From: Variovorax gracilis
GTDB taxonomy: Bacteria; Pseudomonadota; Gammaproteobacteria; Burkholderiales; Burkholderiaceae_C
Direction of reading: 5' to 3'
NCBI RefSeq assembly: GCF_030317115.1
Contig: NZ_JASZYF010000005.1
Location: forward strand, 1-64,000
DNA: 64,000 bases
Within the stretch, counting starts at the first letter, position 1. Every line of letters starts with the position of its first letter. A program made the position numbers and the translations under genes. Below are positions 26,507-35,690 of the stretch, in pieces. The notes beneath the pieces were generated by a model. The model was not told the DNA's origin. It did no database searches and worked only from the letters and a program-made list of their open reading frames with translations.

Positions 26507-27289
26507 TCACTGCATGAACCAGCCGTGGCTCACGACCAGCGATTGACCCGTCAGGGCATTCGTCGGGAAGGCCGCGAACATCAACGCAACACGCGCCACG
26601 TCATCGGTGGTGGTGAACTCGCCATCCACCGTCTCCTTGAGCATGACGTTCTTGATCACCTGCTCCTCGGTAATGCCCAGCGTCTTCGCCTGCTCGGGGA
26701 TCTGCTTCTCGACCAGCGGCGTGCGCACGAAGCCGGGGCAGATCACGTTGGCGCGAACGCCGTACTTGGCACCCTCCTTCGCCACCGTCTTGGCCAGCCC
26801 GATCAGGCCATGCTTGGCAGTGACGTAGGGCGCCTTGAGCAGTGATGCCTCCTTGGAGTGCACGGAGCCCATGTAGATCACGCTGCCGCCACGGCCCTGC
26901 GCATACATGTGCTTCAGACAGGCCTTGGTGGTGAGAAAGGCGCCGTCGAGGTGGATCGCCAGCATCTTCTTCCAGTCGGCGAAGCTGAACTCCTCCACCG
27001 GGTGCACGATCTGGATGCCCGCGTTGCTGATCAGGATGTCGATGCCGCCAAAGGCCTTGGCGGCTTCCTCGACGGAGGCGTCGACCTGCTCTTCGCTGGT
27101 GACGTCGACGCCGACCCCGATGGCCTGCGCGCCCGCTGCCTTGAGTTCGGCGGCGGTCGCGTCGGCGGCTTCCTTGTTGAGGTCGGCGATGACGATCTTC
27201 GCGCCTTCCTTGGCGAAGACGATGGCGATTTCCTTGCCGATGCCGCTGGCCGAGCCGGTAATGAAGGCGACCTTGTCCTTGAGTTGCAT
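26507..27289 (-). CDS. bdhA: 3-hydroxybutyrate dehydrogenase
   Basis: 260 residues, classical SDR length. NAD site [15 protein letters not shown] (about 90), catalytic Ser in YMGSVHS and YVTAK. The region [19 protein letters not shown] and the C-terminus VVSHGWFMQ are diagnostic of D-3-hydroxybutyrate dehydrogenases, which feed polyhydroxybutyrate breakdown products to acetoacetate. ATG 27289 follows AAGGAA. It lies downstream of the patatin gene on the same strand, about 100 bases apart, so the two may share a transcript. Confidence 0.93.
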   Translation of the reverse strand: MQLKDKVAFITGSASGIGKEIAIVFAKEGAKIVIADLNKEAADATAAELKAAGAQAIGVGVDVTSEEQVDASVEEAAKAFGGIDILISNAGIQIVHPVEEFSFADWKKMLAIHLDGAFLTTKACLKHMYAQGRGGSVIYMGSVHSKEASLLKAPYVTAKHGLIGLAKTVAKEGAKYGVRANVICPGFVRTPLVEKQIPEQAKTLGITEEQVIKNVMLKETVDGEFTTTDDVARVALMFAAFPTNALTGQSLVVSHGWFMQ

Positions 27290-27389
27290 GGGGATTCCTT
27301 TGCGTGACGGTGGTTGGAAGATGCGTGCAATCTGCGTGCCCATGGCGGCAGAATGGCGCCCGAGACTTAGACGAACCTGATCTGCCCGG

Positions 27390-28607
27390 CTAATTGCCGG
27401 CCGGAATGTGCGGCAGCTTCATCGGCCGGCGGACGCGATGGGCGTTCGGCTCGGTCAGATCGAAGGTAGTGACGCCGTTGATCTGCGACGCGCTCTCCAG
27501 CCATTCGGGGTGATCCAGCGTGTTGCAGATGTCGCGCCAGCCCGCTTCCCAATGCTCGTCGACCGAGGCGCGCGAGAACTCGTAATCCTTCGATTCGAGT
27601 TCGTAGGGCTTGTCGCGGTAGATCAGGTGAACGATCTCGATCGGCTTGTGCGAGAGTTGGTCGCACACGGCCTGCACGCTGGCGTCCTTGCGCAACGGTG
27701 CGGGCAGCTTCTTGATCAGGTCTGCGATCGCCTGCTGGAGATTCATGTTCGAGGCCAGCGCGTCGGTGTTCATGCGGGTGCGGCTCGAATAGGTGATGTC
27801 CTTCTGCCGCTCCATCGTCTCGGAGATCGTCCGCGGCATCGCACCGCGAGCGCTGAACAGATCGACCTGCAGCACCAAAAGCGGTTCGCTGCGCGGATGC
27901 ATGTCGAGCACGTACTGCAACGGAGTGTTCGAGACGATGCCGCCATCCCAGTAGTCCTCGCCGTCGATGTGCACGGGCGCAAAGCCCGGCGGCAGCGCAC
28001 CGCTGGCCATGATGTGCTCGGGGCCGATGCGCTGGACGGTGTTGTCGAAGTAGATGGAATTGCCAGTCCGCACATTCACGGCACCAACGCTGAAGCGGAT
28101 CTCGGGATGGTTGAGGCGATCGAAGTCCACCAACCGCTCCAGCGTGGACTTCAACGGCGCCGTGTCGTAGTAGCTCAGCACGGGTGCCGCGCCGCCGAGC
28201 AGCAGCGTCGGGCTGCGACGCGGCTCGAAGAAGCCGGGCACGCCGAACACCGCAGCCGACGTGGCGCTCCACTGGTTGAACATCACCCTGTCGCTCCACC
28301 ACGCCGGCACGCGCTGGGCCGGGCCCGAAGAAACGAGGTTCCAGAATTCGCGAAGCCGCTGCACGCGCACTTCGGGCGCGTTGCCGGCGATGAGCGCAGC
28401 ATTGATGGCGCCGATCGAAACGCCGGCCACCCAGTCGAGCGCCTTGTGCTTCTCGAAAACGCCCGCGTAGACGCCGGCCTGGTACGCGCCCAGTGCGCCG
28501 CCTCCCTGAAGCACCAGCGCCTTGCGGGCGCTGGTGATATCGACACGGGGGCCGGACCGGCGAGGGGAGGAAGATGTGGCATTGGCTGTGGTTCCCATGG
28601 TGACCAT
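27390..28607 (-). CDS. Patatin-like phospholipase
   Basis: 405 residues. The patatin domain includes the oxyanion loop [13 protein letters not shown] (about 32-44), nucleophile Ser in GVSIGAINA and the aspartate of the dyad in [13 protein letters not shown]3734-like C-terminal extension ([20 protein letters not shown]) follows. Homologues of this type are found with 3-hydroxybutyrate dehydrogenase in Burkholderiales, and a link to polyhydroxybutyrate or lipid turnover is plausible. Two ATGs (28607 and 28598) are possible. No signal peptide is seen, so it is cytosolic or peripheral. Confidence 0.9.
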   Translation of the reverse strand: MVTMGTTANATSSSPRRSGPRVDITSARKALVLQGGGALGAYQAGVYAGVFEKHKALDWVAGVSIGAINAALIAGNAPEVRVQRLREFWNLVSSGPAQRVPAWWSDRVMFNQWSATSAAVFGVPGFFEPRRSPTLLLGGAAPVLSYYDTAPLKSTLERLVDFDRLNHPEIRFSVGAVNVRTGNSIYFDNTVQRIGPEHIMASGALPPGFAPVHIDGEDYWDGGIVSNTPLQYVLDMHPRSEPLLVLQVDLFSARGAMPRTISETMERQKDITYSSRTRMNTDALASNMNLQQAIADLIKKLPAPLRKDASVQAVCDQLSHKPIEIVHLIYRDKPYELESKDYEFSRASVDEHWEAGWRDICNTLDHPEWLESASQINGVTTFDLTEPNAHRVRRPMKLPHIPAGN

Positions 28608-28647
28608 TGGACACCATGCACCACCGCTTTCGCCTCTCTCGGGAGGA

Positions 28648-29097
28648 CTACATCTTGGGCAGCATCTGCCCGCGAATCTCCCCGCCGGGATTGGCCGCCG
28701 TGTGAATGTTGGCGTACCACTTGCCTGCCATCAGGTCGGCAGCCTGAGCCGGAGTGAGCGTCGCCTGCCCTTCGATCGGGCTCGCCGCATTGGCGAAGGG
28801 GAGTACCACCCCTGCATTGGCCCCGGCCGCGGCCGGTCCGTGGAAGTGCGCCGCCGTGGCCGGTCCGCTCAAGCCGTCATAGGTGATCTTGTACTTGAGG
28901 ACGTTCGTTTCCTTGTTGAGCGTCGCCTCGGCGAGACCGCTGCCGCGCGTCATGTTGGGCGGCACTTCGCTCGCCGCGTTCATGCTGCCGCTGAAGCTCG
29001 CTGTGTTGGACTTGGACATCATTCCGCAACCCACGAGAGTCGCGGTTGCAACGCCGGCCACGAGGGCCATGCGCAAGGTCGTGCCATATCGGTTCAT
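28648..29097 (-). CDS. CHRD-domain lipoprotein
   Basis: 149 residues. The lipoprotein signal ends at TLVGC. The CHRD domain (about 35-148) shows FSGSMNAASEVPP, AAHFHGPAAAGANAGVV, LMAGKWYANIHTAANPGGEI and the terminal IRGQM. CHRD domains are secreted modules first noted in chordin; in bacteria their role is unknown, though the conserved His residues suggest metal or ligand binding. AGGAG precedes ATG 29097. It is divergent from the DUF924 gene. Confidence 0.88.
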   Translation of the reverse strand: MNRYGTTLRMALVAGVATATLVGCGMMSKSNTASFSGSMNAASEVPPNMTRGSGLAEATLNKETNVLKYKITYDGLSGPATAAHFHGPAAAGANAGVVLPFANAASPIEGQATLTPAQAADLMAGKWYANIHTAANPGGEIRGQMLPKM

Positions 29098-29203
29098 GAG
29101 GCATCTCCTGTAGTTGGCAATCCCGCAGGATAAAAAGCATTGCGAGGCGGCGCTGTCGGCCATCAACCCGACTTGCGGGACGCAATGGCATGATCCTGCC
29201 CCC

Positions 29204-29749
29204 ATGAATACCCTTCCCTCCGCCCAGGACGTCGCCCGTTTCTGGCGCGATGCCGGCCCCGACCGCTGGTTCGCCAAAAACGACGCCTTCGACGCCGAGT
29301 TCAAGTCGCGCTTCGAGGCCGCCCACCATGCCGCCGCGACCGGTGTGCTCGACCTCTGGGCAGCCGATGCCGAAGGGGTGCTCGCGTTGCTGGTGCTGCT
29401 GGACCAGTTTCCGCGCAATGCCTGGCGCGGCAGCGGCCACATGTTCGCCACCGACGGCAAGGCACTGGCCATCGCGAGCGCCGCCGTCGATGCCGGCCTG
29501 GACCGGCAGGTCGAGCCGGCGCTGCGGCCCTTCTTCTATTTGCCCTTCATGCATTCGGAATCGCTGGCGGACCAGGAGCGTTCCATTGCGCTCAATGCCG
29601 CGCTGGATGCCAACACGCAGCGCTTCGCCGTGCTGCACCGCGACATCGTTGCTCGCTTCGGGCGCTTTCCGCATCGCAACGAGGTGCTCGGCCGCCGCAC
29701 GACAGCCGAAGAGCAGAAGTTCCTCGACGAAGGCGGCTTCTCCGGCTGA
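29204..29749 (+). CDS. DUF924-family protein
   Basis: 181 residues. The DUF924 signature is complete: VARFWRDAGPDRWFAKNDAFD, LLDQFPRNAWRGSG, FFYLPFMHSESLADQ and RFGRFPHRNEVLGR. The fold is an all-helical TPR-like bundle with no known activity. ATG 29204 begins the conserved region. Its stop codon abuts the stop of the convergent BrkB gene with no spacer. Confidence 0.88.
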   Translation: MNTLPSAQDVARFWRDAGPDRWFAKNDAFDAEFKSRFEAAHHAAATGVLDLWAADAEGVLALLVLLDQFPRNAWRGSGHMFATDGKALAIASAAVDAGLDRQVEPALRPFFYLPFMHSESLADQERSIALNAALDANTQRFAVLHRDIVARFGRFPHRNEVLGRRTTAEEQKFLDEGGFSG

Positions 29750-30652
29750 TCAGGCGGACGGCTCCGCGCGCGTCGGCGATGCCCTGGCCGCCGGCCGCGG
29801 CCGCCCCTTGAACGAGCCGTAGGCGTGCGCGTAGACCCAGGTGAACTCCACGCCCAGCAGGAAGATCTGCGCCGAGTAGTACACCCACACCAGCAGCACC
29901 ACCAGCGAGCCAGCCGCACCGTAGCCCGAGGCGATGCCGGTCTTGCCGATGTACAGGCCGATCAGGTACTTGCCGATGGTGAAGAGCACCGCGGTGACGA
30001 TCGCGCCGATCCACACATCGCGCCATTGCACGCTCACGCGCGGCATGACCTTGAAGATCATCGCGAAGCCCACTGTCACGATCACGAAGCCGAACACCGA
30101 GTTGACGTTCTGCGCCAACACGGCCCAGCCGCCGAAGACCGGCGCCCACCACTCGCCCAGCGCCGCCAGCGCCGCGTTGACCACCAGCGAAACGATCAAC
30201 AGGAAACCGATGCCCATGATCATGCTGAAGGACAGCAGCCGCACGCGCATGAGGTCGAGCAGGCCGTTGACTTCTTCGCGCGCGGGCGCGCGCCAGATGC
30301 GGTCGAATGCGTCCTGCAGTTCGCCGAAGACCGTGGTCGCACCGACCAGCAGCAAAGCGATGCCGATCACCGTTGCAACGATTCCCTGCCTCGGCTTGTT
30401 GAGTGCTTCGAGCATGATCTGGATCGCCCGCGCGCCCTCCGCGCCCATCAGCCCCGACAGCTGCTCGAAGATCTCGCCGCGCGCCTCGTCGCGCCCGAAG
30501 ACCAGGCCGACGACCGAGATCACGATCAGCAGCAACGGCGCCACCGAGAACACCGTGTAGTAGGCCAGCGCCGCCCCCATGCTCGGGGCGTAGTCCGCTC
30601 GCCAGGATGCGAAGGACTGCTTGCAGAGATCGAAGAGCGCGCGTGCATTCAT
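29750..30652 (-). CDS. YihY/BrkB-family inner membrane protein
   Basis: 300 residues with six hydrophobic segments (about 30-50, 90-110, 138-160, 180-200, 215-235, 245-270). The family opening MGAALAYYTVFSVAPLLLIV and the sequence TTVFGELQDAFDRIWRAP are diagnostic. The family was once annotated as ribonuclease BN by mistake; its transport or envelope role is unproven. The short basic tail (FKGRPRPAARAS) is cytoplasmic. It is divergent from the chromate transporter genes. Confidence 0.9.
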   Translation of the reverse strand: MNARALFDLCKQSFASWRADYAPSMGAALAYYTVFSVAPLLLIVISVVGLVFGRDEARGEIFEQLSGLMGAEGARAIQIMLEALNKPRQGIVATVIGIALLLVGATTVFGELQDAFDRIWRAPAREEVNGLLDLMRVRLLSFSMIMGIGFLLIVSLVVNAALAALGEWWAPVFGGWAVLAQNVNSVFGFVIVTVGFAMIFKVMPRVSVQWRDVWIGAIVTAVLFTIGKYLIGLYIGKTGIASGYGAAGSLVVLLVWVYYSAQIFLLGVEFTWVYAHAYGSFKGRPRPAARASPTRAEPSA

Positions 30653-30739
30653 GGATGCAGTGTCGCAGCAAGGCCCCGCCGCGCAAACCGGATGCAGCGC
30701 GCCAACGCAGCCGCGCCTTGCCTACGATAATCGCCCGCA

Positions 30740-31330
30740 ATGCACCCGCCTCTTCCCAGCGCGGCATCGGCGCCCGACCGACCGCAACCCCAGTCCCCGC
30801 GCGACCTGTTCGTTTCATTCACGTGGCTTGCGTTGCAAGGCTTCGGCGGCGTGCTCGCCGTCGTGCAGCGCGAGATGGTCGAGAAGAAGCGCTGGCTGAC
30901 GCCCGACCAGTTCCTGGAGGACTGGGCCGTGGCCCAGGTGCTGCCGGGGCCGAACGTGGTCAATCTCGCCCTGATGATCGGCGACCGCTACTTCGGCCTT
31001 CGTGGCGCGATTTGCGCGGTGGCTGGCATGCTGGTCGTGCCGCTCGGCGTGATCCTGACGCTGGCGGTGCTCTACGCGCACTACGCCGGCAATCCGCAAG
31101 TGGCCGGCGCGCTGCGCGGCATGGGCGCGGTGGCCGGTGGCCTGATCGCCGCCACCGGCATCAAGCTGATCCCGGCGCTGCGCAGGCATCCGCTGGGCTT
31201 CGGCGTGTGCCTCGGCCTGGTGGCACTGGTGTTTGCCGCGATCGCTTTCGCACGCATGCCGCTGGGTTGGGTGTTGCTCGTCGTCGGCGGCGTGACCTGC
31301 GTCTGGACCTGGCGAAAGATCGGGCCATGA
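30740..31330 (+). CDS. Chromate transporter, N-terminal-half protein
   Basis: 196 residues, one CHR domain with about five or six hydrophobic segments. Key features are SFTWLALQGFGGVLAVVQREM and VAQVLPGPNVVNLALMIGDRYFG. Short CHR proteins come as adjacent pairs that work together as a chromate/sulfate antiporter, in place of one long ChrA. The stop overlaps the ATG of the second half by 4 bases. Chromate resistance is the known role of the family; the true substrate here is unverified. Confidence 0.9.
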   Translation: MHPPLPSAASAPDRPQPQSPRDLFVSFTWLALQGFGGVLAVVQREMVEKKRWLTPDQFLEDWAVAQVLPGPNVVNLALMIGDRYFGLRGAICAVAGMLVVPLGVILTLAVLYAHYAGNPQVAGALRGMGAVAGGLIAATGIKLIPALRRHPLGFGVCLGLVALVFAAIAFARMPLGWVLLVVGGVTCVWTWRKIGP

Positions 31331-31926
31331 CGATCGTGATGCACTGGCATGACTGGCTGGCGCTCTTCGGCCAGTACCTCATGCTTTCCCTGCTGTCGAT
31401 CAGCGGCGCCATCACGACGGTGCCCGACATGCAGCGCTACCTGGTGGCGCAGCACGGGTGGCTGACGGACGCGCAGTTCAGCTCGTCGGTCGCCATCGCC
31501 CAGGCCGCTCCTGGGCCCAACGTGCTGTTCGTCGCGCTGATGGGTTGGAACGTCGGGCTCAACGCGGGCGGTGGCATCGGCGCCGGTCCGCATGCGTGGC
31601 TGCTCGGCCTGCTCGGCCTGGCCATCACCATGATCGGCATCATGCTGCCCAGCACCACGCTGACCTATTTCGCGACACGCTGGGGGCACCGCAACCGCGA
31701 GCGGCGCGGGGTACGGGCGTTCAAGCAAGGCATGGCGCCGGTGGTGGTCGGCCTGCTGATCGCGACCGGCTGGGTACTGGCCTCGGGTAACCATTCCGGC
31801 GACGCGCCCGCCTGGCACCTCTGGCTGCTGACGGGCGTCTCGGCGTTTATCGTGTGGCGCACCCGCATCCATCTGTTGTGGCTGCTCGGCGCCGGCGCCG
31901 TGCTCGGTGCCCTGGCCTTCGTCTGA
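31327..31926 (+). CDS. Chromate transporter, C-terminal-half protein
   Basis: 199 residues, the second CHR domain: YLMLSLLSISGAITTVPDMQ, SSVAIAQAAPGPNVLFVALM and GWNVGLNAGG, with several membrane segments. ATG 31327 lies inside the stop of the first half (ATGA), giving coupled, equal synthesis of both halves. The inverted membrane topology expected between the two short CHR proteins is not tested here. Confidence 0.9.
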   Translation: MTIVMHWHDWLALFGQYLMLSLLSISGAITTVPDMQRYLVAQHGWLTDAQFSSSVAIAQAAPGPNVLFVALMGWNVGLNAGGGIGAGPHAWLLGLLGLAITMIGIMLPSTTLTYFATRWGHRNRERRGVRAFKQGMAPVVVGLLIATGWVLASGNHSGDAPAWHLWLLTGVSAFIVWRTRIHLLWLLGAGAVLGALAFV

Positions 31927-31950
31927 TCCAACCCTTTCAGGAATCGACCC

Positions 31951-32919
31951 ATGCAGTTTCGTCCGCTCGGCCGCTCCGGCCTGCAAGTCTCTCCCCTCGC
32001 CTTCGGCGGCAATGTCTTCGGCTGGACCGTCGATGAGGCGCTCTCTTTCCGGCTGCTCGACGCCTGGCTCGACGCCGGATTCAACTTCGTCGATACGGCG
32101 GACGTGTATTCGAGTTGGGCGCCGGGCCACAGCGGTGGCGAATCCGAAACCATCATCGGCAAGTGGCTGCGGCAGACTGGCAAGCGCAATCGCGTCGTCC
32201 TCGCGACCAAGGTCGGCAAGCCGATGGGCGAAGGAAAGAAGGGGCTCTCGCCCGCTTACATCCGTGAGGCTGTCGATGCGTCGCTCAAGCGCCTCAGGAC
32301 CGATCACATCGACCTGTACCAATCGCACGACGACGACCCGGAGACGCCGTTTTCGGACACGGCCGAGGCCTTTGCCGCGCTGATCAAGGCCGGCAAGGTG
32401 CGGACGATCGGTGCGTCGAACTTCAGCGCGCCCCGCCTGGCCGAAGCGCTGGACGTCGCCGAGAAGCAGGGCCTGCCGCGCTACGAGAGCCTGCAGCCGC
32501 TCTACAACCTGTACGACCGCGCCGTCTTCGAGAAGGAACTGGAGCCGCTGTGCGTCGAACGCGGTATCGGCGTGATCAATTTCTATGCGCTCGCAGCCGG
32601 CTTTCTCACGGGCAAATACCGCAACGAGGCGGACGCGGCGAAGAGCGCGCGCGGCGTGAACACGACGAAGAAGTACCTGAACCCGCGCGGCCTTCGCATC
32701 CTGCAGGCGTTGGACGCCGCCGGCCACGCCTACGGCGCGACCCCGGGCCAGGTGGCGATCGCGTGGCAGATCGCGCGCCCCTCCATCACGGCGCCCATTG
32801 CGAGCGCCACATCGGTGAAGCAGCTCGACGAGCTGATCGCCGCGGCCAGCCTCCGGTTGGAGCCCGAAACCATTGCCGCGCTCGACGCGGCCAGCGAAGA
32901 GACTGCCGCTCAACGGTAG
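31951..32919 (+). CDS. Aldo/keto reductase
   Basis: 322 residues, TIM-barrel AKR of the YajO/Tas-like group. The start QFRPLGRSGLQVSPLAFGGN is typical. The catalytic tetrad is visible: Asp and Tyr in DTADVYSSW, Lys in LATKVGKP and His in YQSHDDDPETP. NADPH-binding residues lie near TAPIASATSVKQLDEL. It reduces an aldehyde or ketone; the substrate is unknown. AGGA precedes the ATG. It lies 24 bases after the chromate pair and may be transcribed with it. Confidence 0.92.
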   Translation: MQFRPLGRSGLQVSPLAFGGNVFGWTVDEALSFRLLDAWLDAGFNFVDTADVYSSWAPGHSGGESETIIGKWLRQTGKRNRVVLATKVGKPMGEGKKGLSPAYIREAVDASLKRLRTDHIDLYQSHDDDPETPFSDTAEAFAALIKAGKVRTIGASNFSAPRLAEALDVAEKQGLPRYESLQPLYNLYDRAVFEKELEPLCVERGIGVINFYALAAGFLTGKYRNEADAAKSARGVNTTKKYLNPRGLRILQALDAAGHAYGATPGQVAIAWQIARPSITAPIASATSVKQLDELIAAASLRLEPETIAALDAASEETAAQR

Positions 32920-33010
32920 GCACGCTCCGACACGGTTTGGCGGCACAGACCGCCGCGACGGCGACCGGTGTCATGCAGACTGCCTCGATTCACAATTCCG
33001 GAGAGAGAAC

Positions 33011-33181
33011 ATGTCTTTTGCCCTCTACATGGTTGGCTTCCTGATCTTCCTGGCCGGCTTGATCTGGGGTGCGTCGGTAGCCGGCGTACCGACGCTCTAT
33101 ATAGGCATCGGTACGCTGATCGTGCTTGGCATCGGAATCTTCAGCGCGGTGGGCCGCACCCGGGGCAAGGACCCTTCCTGA
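33011..33181 (+). CDS. Small two-helix membrane protein
   Basis: 56 residues with two hydrophobic helices (about 3-24 and 28-47), a short Gly/Val turn, and a basic end (GRTRGKDPS). GGAGAGAG precedes ATG 33011, which supports real translation. It is not recognised as a named family. It sits alone between the aldo/keto reductase and DUF3237 genes. Confidence 0.7.
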   Translation: MSFALYMVGFLIFLAGLIWGASVAGVPTLYIGIGTLIVLGIGIFSAVGRTRGKDPS

Positions 33182-33215
33182 TTTCAAATCTCCCCAACGG
33201 CGCTACGCTCGGCGG

Positions 33216-33692
33216 ATGAACCCGACCGATCCGCTCGCTCCGCCATCCCTCGACTATTTCGCCGATCTCCAGGTCGAGGTCGGCGTACCGCAGGTGCTGA
33301 GCCAGGGGCCTCGCGGGATGCGGCGGCTCGTGCCGATCACCGGGGGCTCGGCGCAAGGCAACGGGTGGACGGCCCGGGTCATTCCGGGCGGCACCGATTT
33401 TCAATTGATCGTCAGCGACAGCCTGTCCGAACTCGACGCCCGCTATGGACTCGAGACCGATGCGGGTGACCTGATCTACGTCCAGAATCATGCGGTTCGG
33501 GCTGCGCCGCCGGAAGCGATGGCGAAACTCCTGCGGGGTGAGCCCGTGGATCCTGCGCAGATCTACTTCCGCTGCAACCCGCGCTTCGAAACCGCTTCAC
33601 CTTCCCTTCGCTGGATCGGCGAACGCATGTTCATCGGCGTCGGCATCCGGCATCCGGCGCAAGTGGTGATGCGCTTCTTCACGCTTCTCTAG
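33216..33692 (+). CDS. DUF3237-family protein
   Basis: 158 residues: LDYFADLQVEVGVPQVLSQG, RRLVPITGGSAQGNGW, ARYGLETDAGDLIYVQNHAV and a C-terminal RHPAQVVMRFFTLL, as in DUF3237 beta-barrel proteins. The biochemical role is unknown. ATG 33216 begins the conserved region. It is convergent with the amidohydrolase gene. The 84-base gap contains a GGCAC...GTGCC hairpin (33703-33720) without a T-tract. Confidence 0.8.
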   Translation: MNPTDPLAPPSLDYFADLQVEVGVPQVLSQGPRGMRRLVPITGGSAQGNGWTARVIPGGTDFQLIVSDSLSELDARYGLETDAGDLIYVQNHAVRAAPPEAMAKLLRGEPVDPAQIYFRCNPRFETASPSLRWIGERMFIGVGIRHPAQVVMRFFTLL

Positions 33693-33776
33693 ATTCCCCA
33701 GAGGCACCTTCCGAAGTGCCAATCGCGTGCTCACCCGGATTCCGGGCCGACCTCGCGCGTATCCGGCCCTTTCGCG

Positions 33777-34643
33777 TCAACGACCGCCGAAGCGATAGAA
33801 GTCCTGCGGGTTGCGCACCAGCAGGCGCTCCCGCACGTCGGGTTCTGGCGCGATGCGCGAGAGCGCGTCGACGAGCACGCCGTCGTCCGGCACATGGTCG
33901 TGAAGCGGATGCGGCCAGTCGGTCCCCCAGAAACAGCGCTCCGGGAAGTCGCGGACCAGCCTTTGGGCGATGGCCACGCCATCGGCGTAGTCGGTCGCGC
34001 GTGAAATCCGGTCCACCCCGCTCACCTTGACGCGGAACAGCGGGTCTTGCATCAGCGCATGCAGCGCGATGAAGTCAGGATCCGCGGCGCCTGCCGAGGC
34101 GTCCACGCGCGCCATGTGATCGATCACCACCGGCACTGCACTGCGCGCGATCGGCGATGCGAGTTCCCGGATCAGGCCTCGCTCGAAGTGCAACTGCAGG
34201 TGCATGCCGAACGGTTCGAGACGCCGGCTGAACGCAACGACGCCTTCCACGTCGAAATCCGCGGCCGGATTCCTCGCGAAATTGAAGCGCACGCCCCTGA
34301 AGCCAACCGACGCAAGCCGCGCCAGTTCCTCATCGGCCACGTCGAGTGGCAGCAATGCCACTCCTAGATAGTTGCCACCGCCGGCCGCGATGGCGTCTTC
34401 CACCACGCGGTTGTCATGGCCATGGCAGAGCGACTGCACGATCACGCAGCGCTCGATACCCAAGTGCCTGTGCAGCGCGAACAGGGCCTCCTTGGGGGCA
34501 TCCGCCGGCGTGAAGCTGCGGCCGTCGGCAAAAGGGAAACGCGCTGCGGGGCCGAACACGTGGACGTGCGCGTCACAGGCGCCGGGCGGCAGCCGAAGCT
34601 GCGGCGCCGAAGGATGCGGGTCGTAGGTGAGCGTCGGCTGCAT
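33777..34643 (-). CDS. Amidohydrolase, 2-pyrone-4,6-dicarboxylate lactonase-like
   Basis: 288 residues of the amidohydrolase_2 (COG3618) group. Metal-site CDAHVHVFGP (about 25-34), VVIDHMAR (about 160) and catalytic Asp in WGTDWPHPL (about 245) are present, with the family text FPFADGRSFTPADAP. Relatives include LigI, which opens the lactone of a lignin-derived aromatic intermediate. The surrounding genes do not show the rest of that pathway, so only lactone or amide hydrolysis is proposed. ATG 34643 starts the conserved part. Confidence 0.85.
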   Translation of the reverse strand: MQPTLTYDPHPSAPQLRLPPGACDAHVHVFGPAARFPFADGRSFTPADAPKEALFALHRHLGIERCVIVQSLCHGHDNRVVEDAIAAGGGNYLGVALLPLDVADEELARLASVGFRGVRFNFARNPAADFDVEGVVAFSRRLEPFGMHLQLHFERGLIRELASPIARSAVPVVIDHMARVDASAGAADPDFIALHALMQDPLFRVKVSGVDRISRATDYADGVAIAQRLVRDFPERCFWGTDWPHPLHDHVPDDGVLVDALSRIAPEPDVRERLLVRNPQDFYRFGGR

Positions 34644-34663
34644 CGAAACCACCCGGAGCGATC

Positions 34664-35410
34664 TCAGCCCAGCCGCTGGCGCATCGCCTCGTAGAGGCAC
34701 ACCCCACTCGCCACCGACACGTTGAGGCTTTCGACCGCGCCCGCCATCGGGATGCTCACCAGCTCGTCGCAGGTCTTTCTCGTGAGTTGCCGCATGCCCT
34801 CGCCTTCGGCGCCGAGCACCATCGCCAGCGGACGCTTCAAGTCGCACTGGTAAAGCGTGCCGGGCGCGTCGTCGCTGGTGCCCACGCACCAGATGTTTCG
34901 TTCCTTGAGCTCGCCGAGCGTGCGCGCAAGATTGGTCACCATGAAATAAGGCACCGTCTCGGCAGCTCCGCTGGCCACCTTGGCCACGGTGGCGTTGATG
35001 CCGGCGGCATGGTCCTTGGGGGCGACCACGGCATGGGCGCCCGCACCGTCGGCCACGCGCAAGCAGGCGCCGAGGTTGTGCGGATCGGTCACGCCGTCGA
35101 GCACCAGCAGCAGCGGCACGGTGCCGGCGGCCTCGAGGCCTTCGAGCAGTTCGTCAAGAGAATGGGTCTGGGGAACGGGCTCCACGCGCGCGGCCACGCC
35201 CTGGTGGCCGTGGCTGCCGGCGAGCTTGGCCAGACGCAAGCCGTCGGCCTCGATCAGCCGGACGCCGGCCTCCTGCGCACGGGCGACGAACTGCCGCATC
35301 CGGGCATCGCGCCGGCTGGCGTCGAAGAGCACCTCGATCACCGATTTCGGCGCGGTCTTGATACGCACGCCCACGGCGTGGAAGCCGAAGATCACTTTGG
35401 GGGAAGACAT
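34664..35410 (-). CDS. rlmB: 23S rRNA (guanosine-2251-2'-O)-methyltransferase
   Basis: 248 residues. The substrate-binding N-terminal domain (KVIFGFHAVGVRIKT) is followed by the SPOUT knot with motif 1 LVLDGVTDPHNLGACLRVAD (about 118-137), motif 2 MVLGAEGEGM and motif 3 IPMAGAVESLNVSVASGVCL. It methylates G2251 in the peptidyl-transferase loop of 23S rRNA using S-adenosylmethionine. It usually follows rnr in proteobacteria; here rnr is not present in the window. Confidence 0.95.
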   Translation of the reverse strand: MSSPKVIFGFHAVGVRIKTAPKSVIEVLFDASRRDARMRQFVARAQEAGVRLIEADGLRLAKLAGSHGHQGVAARVEPVPQTHSLDELLEGLEAAGTVPLLLVLDGVTDPHNLGACLRVADGAGAHAVVAPKDHAAGINATVAKVASGAAETVPYFMVTNLARTLGELKERNIWCVGTSDDAPGTLYQCDLKRPLAMVLGAEGEGMRQLTRKTCDELVSIPMAGAVESLNVSVASGVCLYEAMRQRLG

Positions 35411-35447
35411 CGGGGGATTATCGAGCCCCCGGCCGGCGACACCGGAT

Positions 35448-35633
35448 TCAGGGCCGATTGCCGACGTACAGCACGATCAGCAGGACCACGACCACGGCGA
35501 CGATCGCAGCCACCCATTTGCCGGCGGTACCGTTGCGGGTCGGACGAACCTCGGTGCGTGGCCCGCTGCGTGGCGCCAGCCCACCGAATGCCGTGTCGTC
35601 TTCTTCGTTGCTACCGGGTCGCGGCTTCTGCAT
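35448..35633 (-). CDS. Small tail-anchored membrane protein
   Basis: 61 residues from ATG 35633 (MQKPRPGSNEEDDTA), preceded by AAGGGA. A polar N-terminal half leads into one C-terminal transmembrane helix (WVAAIVAVVVVLLIVLYVG). It lies between rlmB and ybbA on the same strand. It is not recognised; the typical layout and ribosome binding site support expression. Confidence 0.6.
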   Translation of the reverse strand: MQKPRPGSNEEDDTAFGGLAPRSGPRTEVRPTRNGTAGKWVAAIVAVVVVLLIVLYVGNRP

Positions 35634-35690
35634 GGCAATATCCCTTGCGATGCGTGGAGGCCACCCGTGCGGCCCGCCGTTCAAAAGCGC

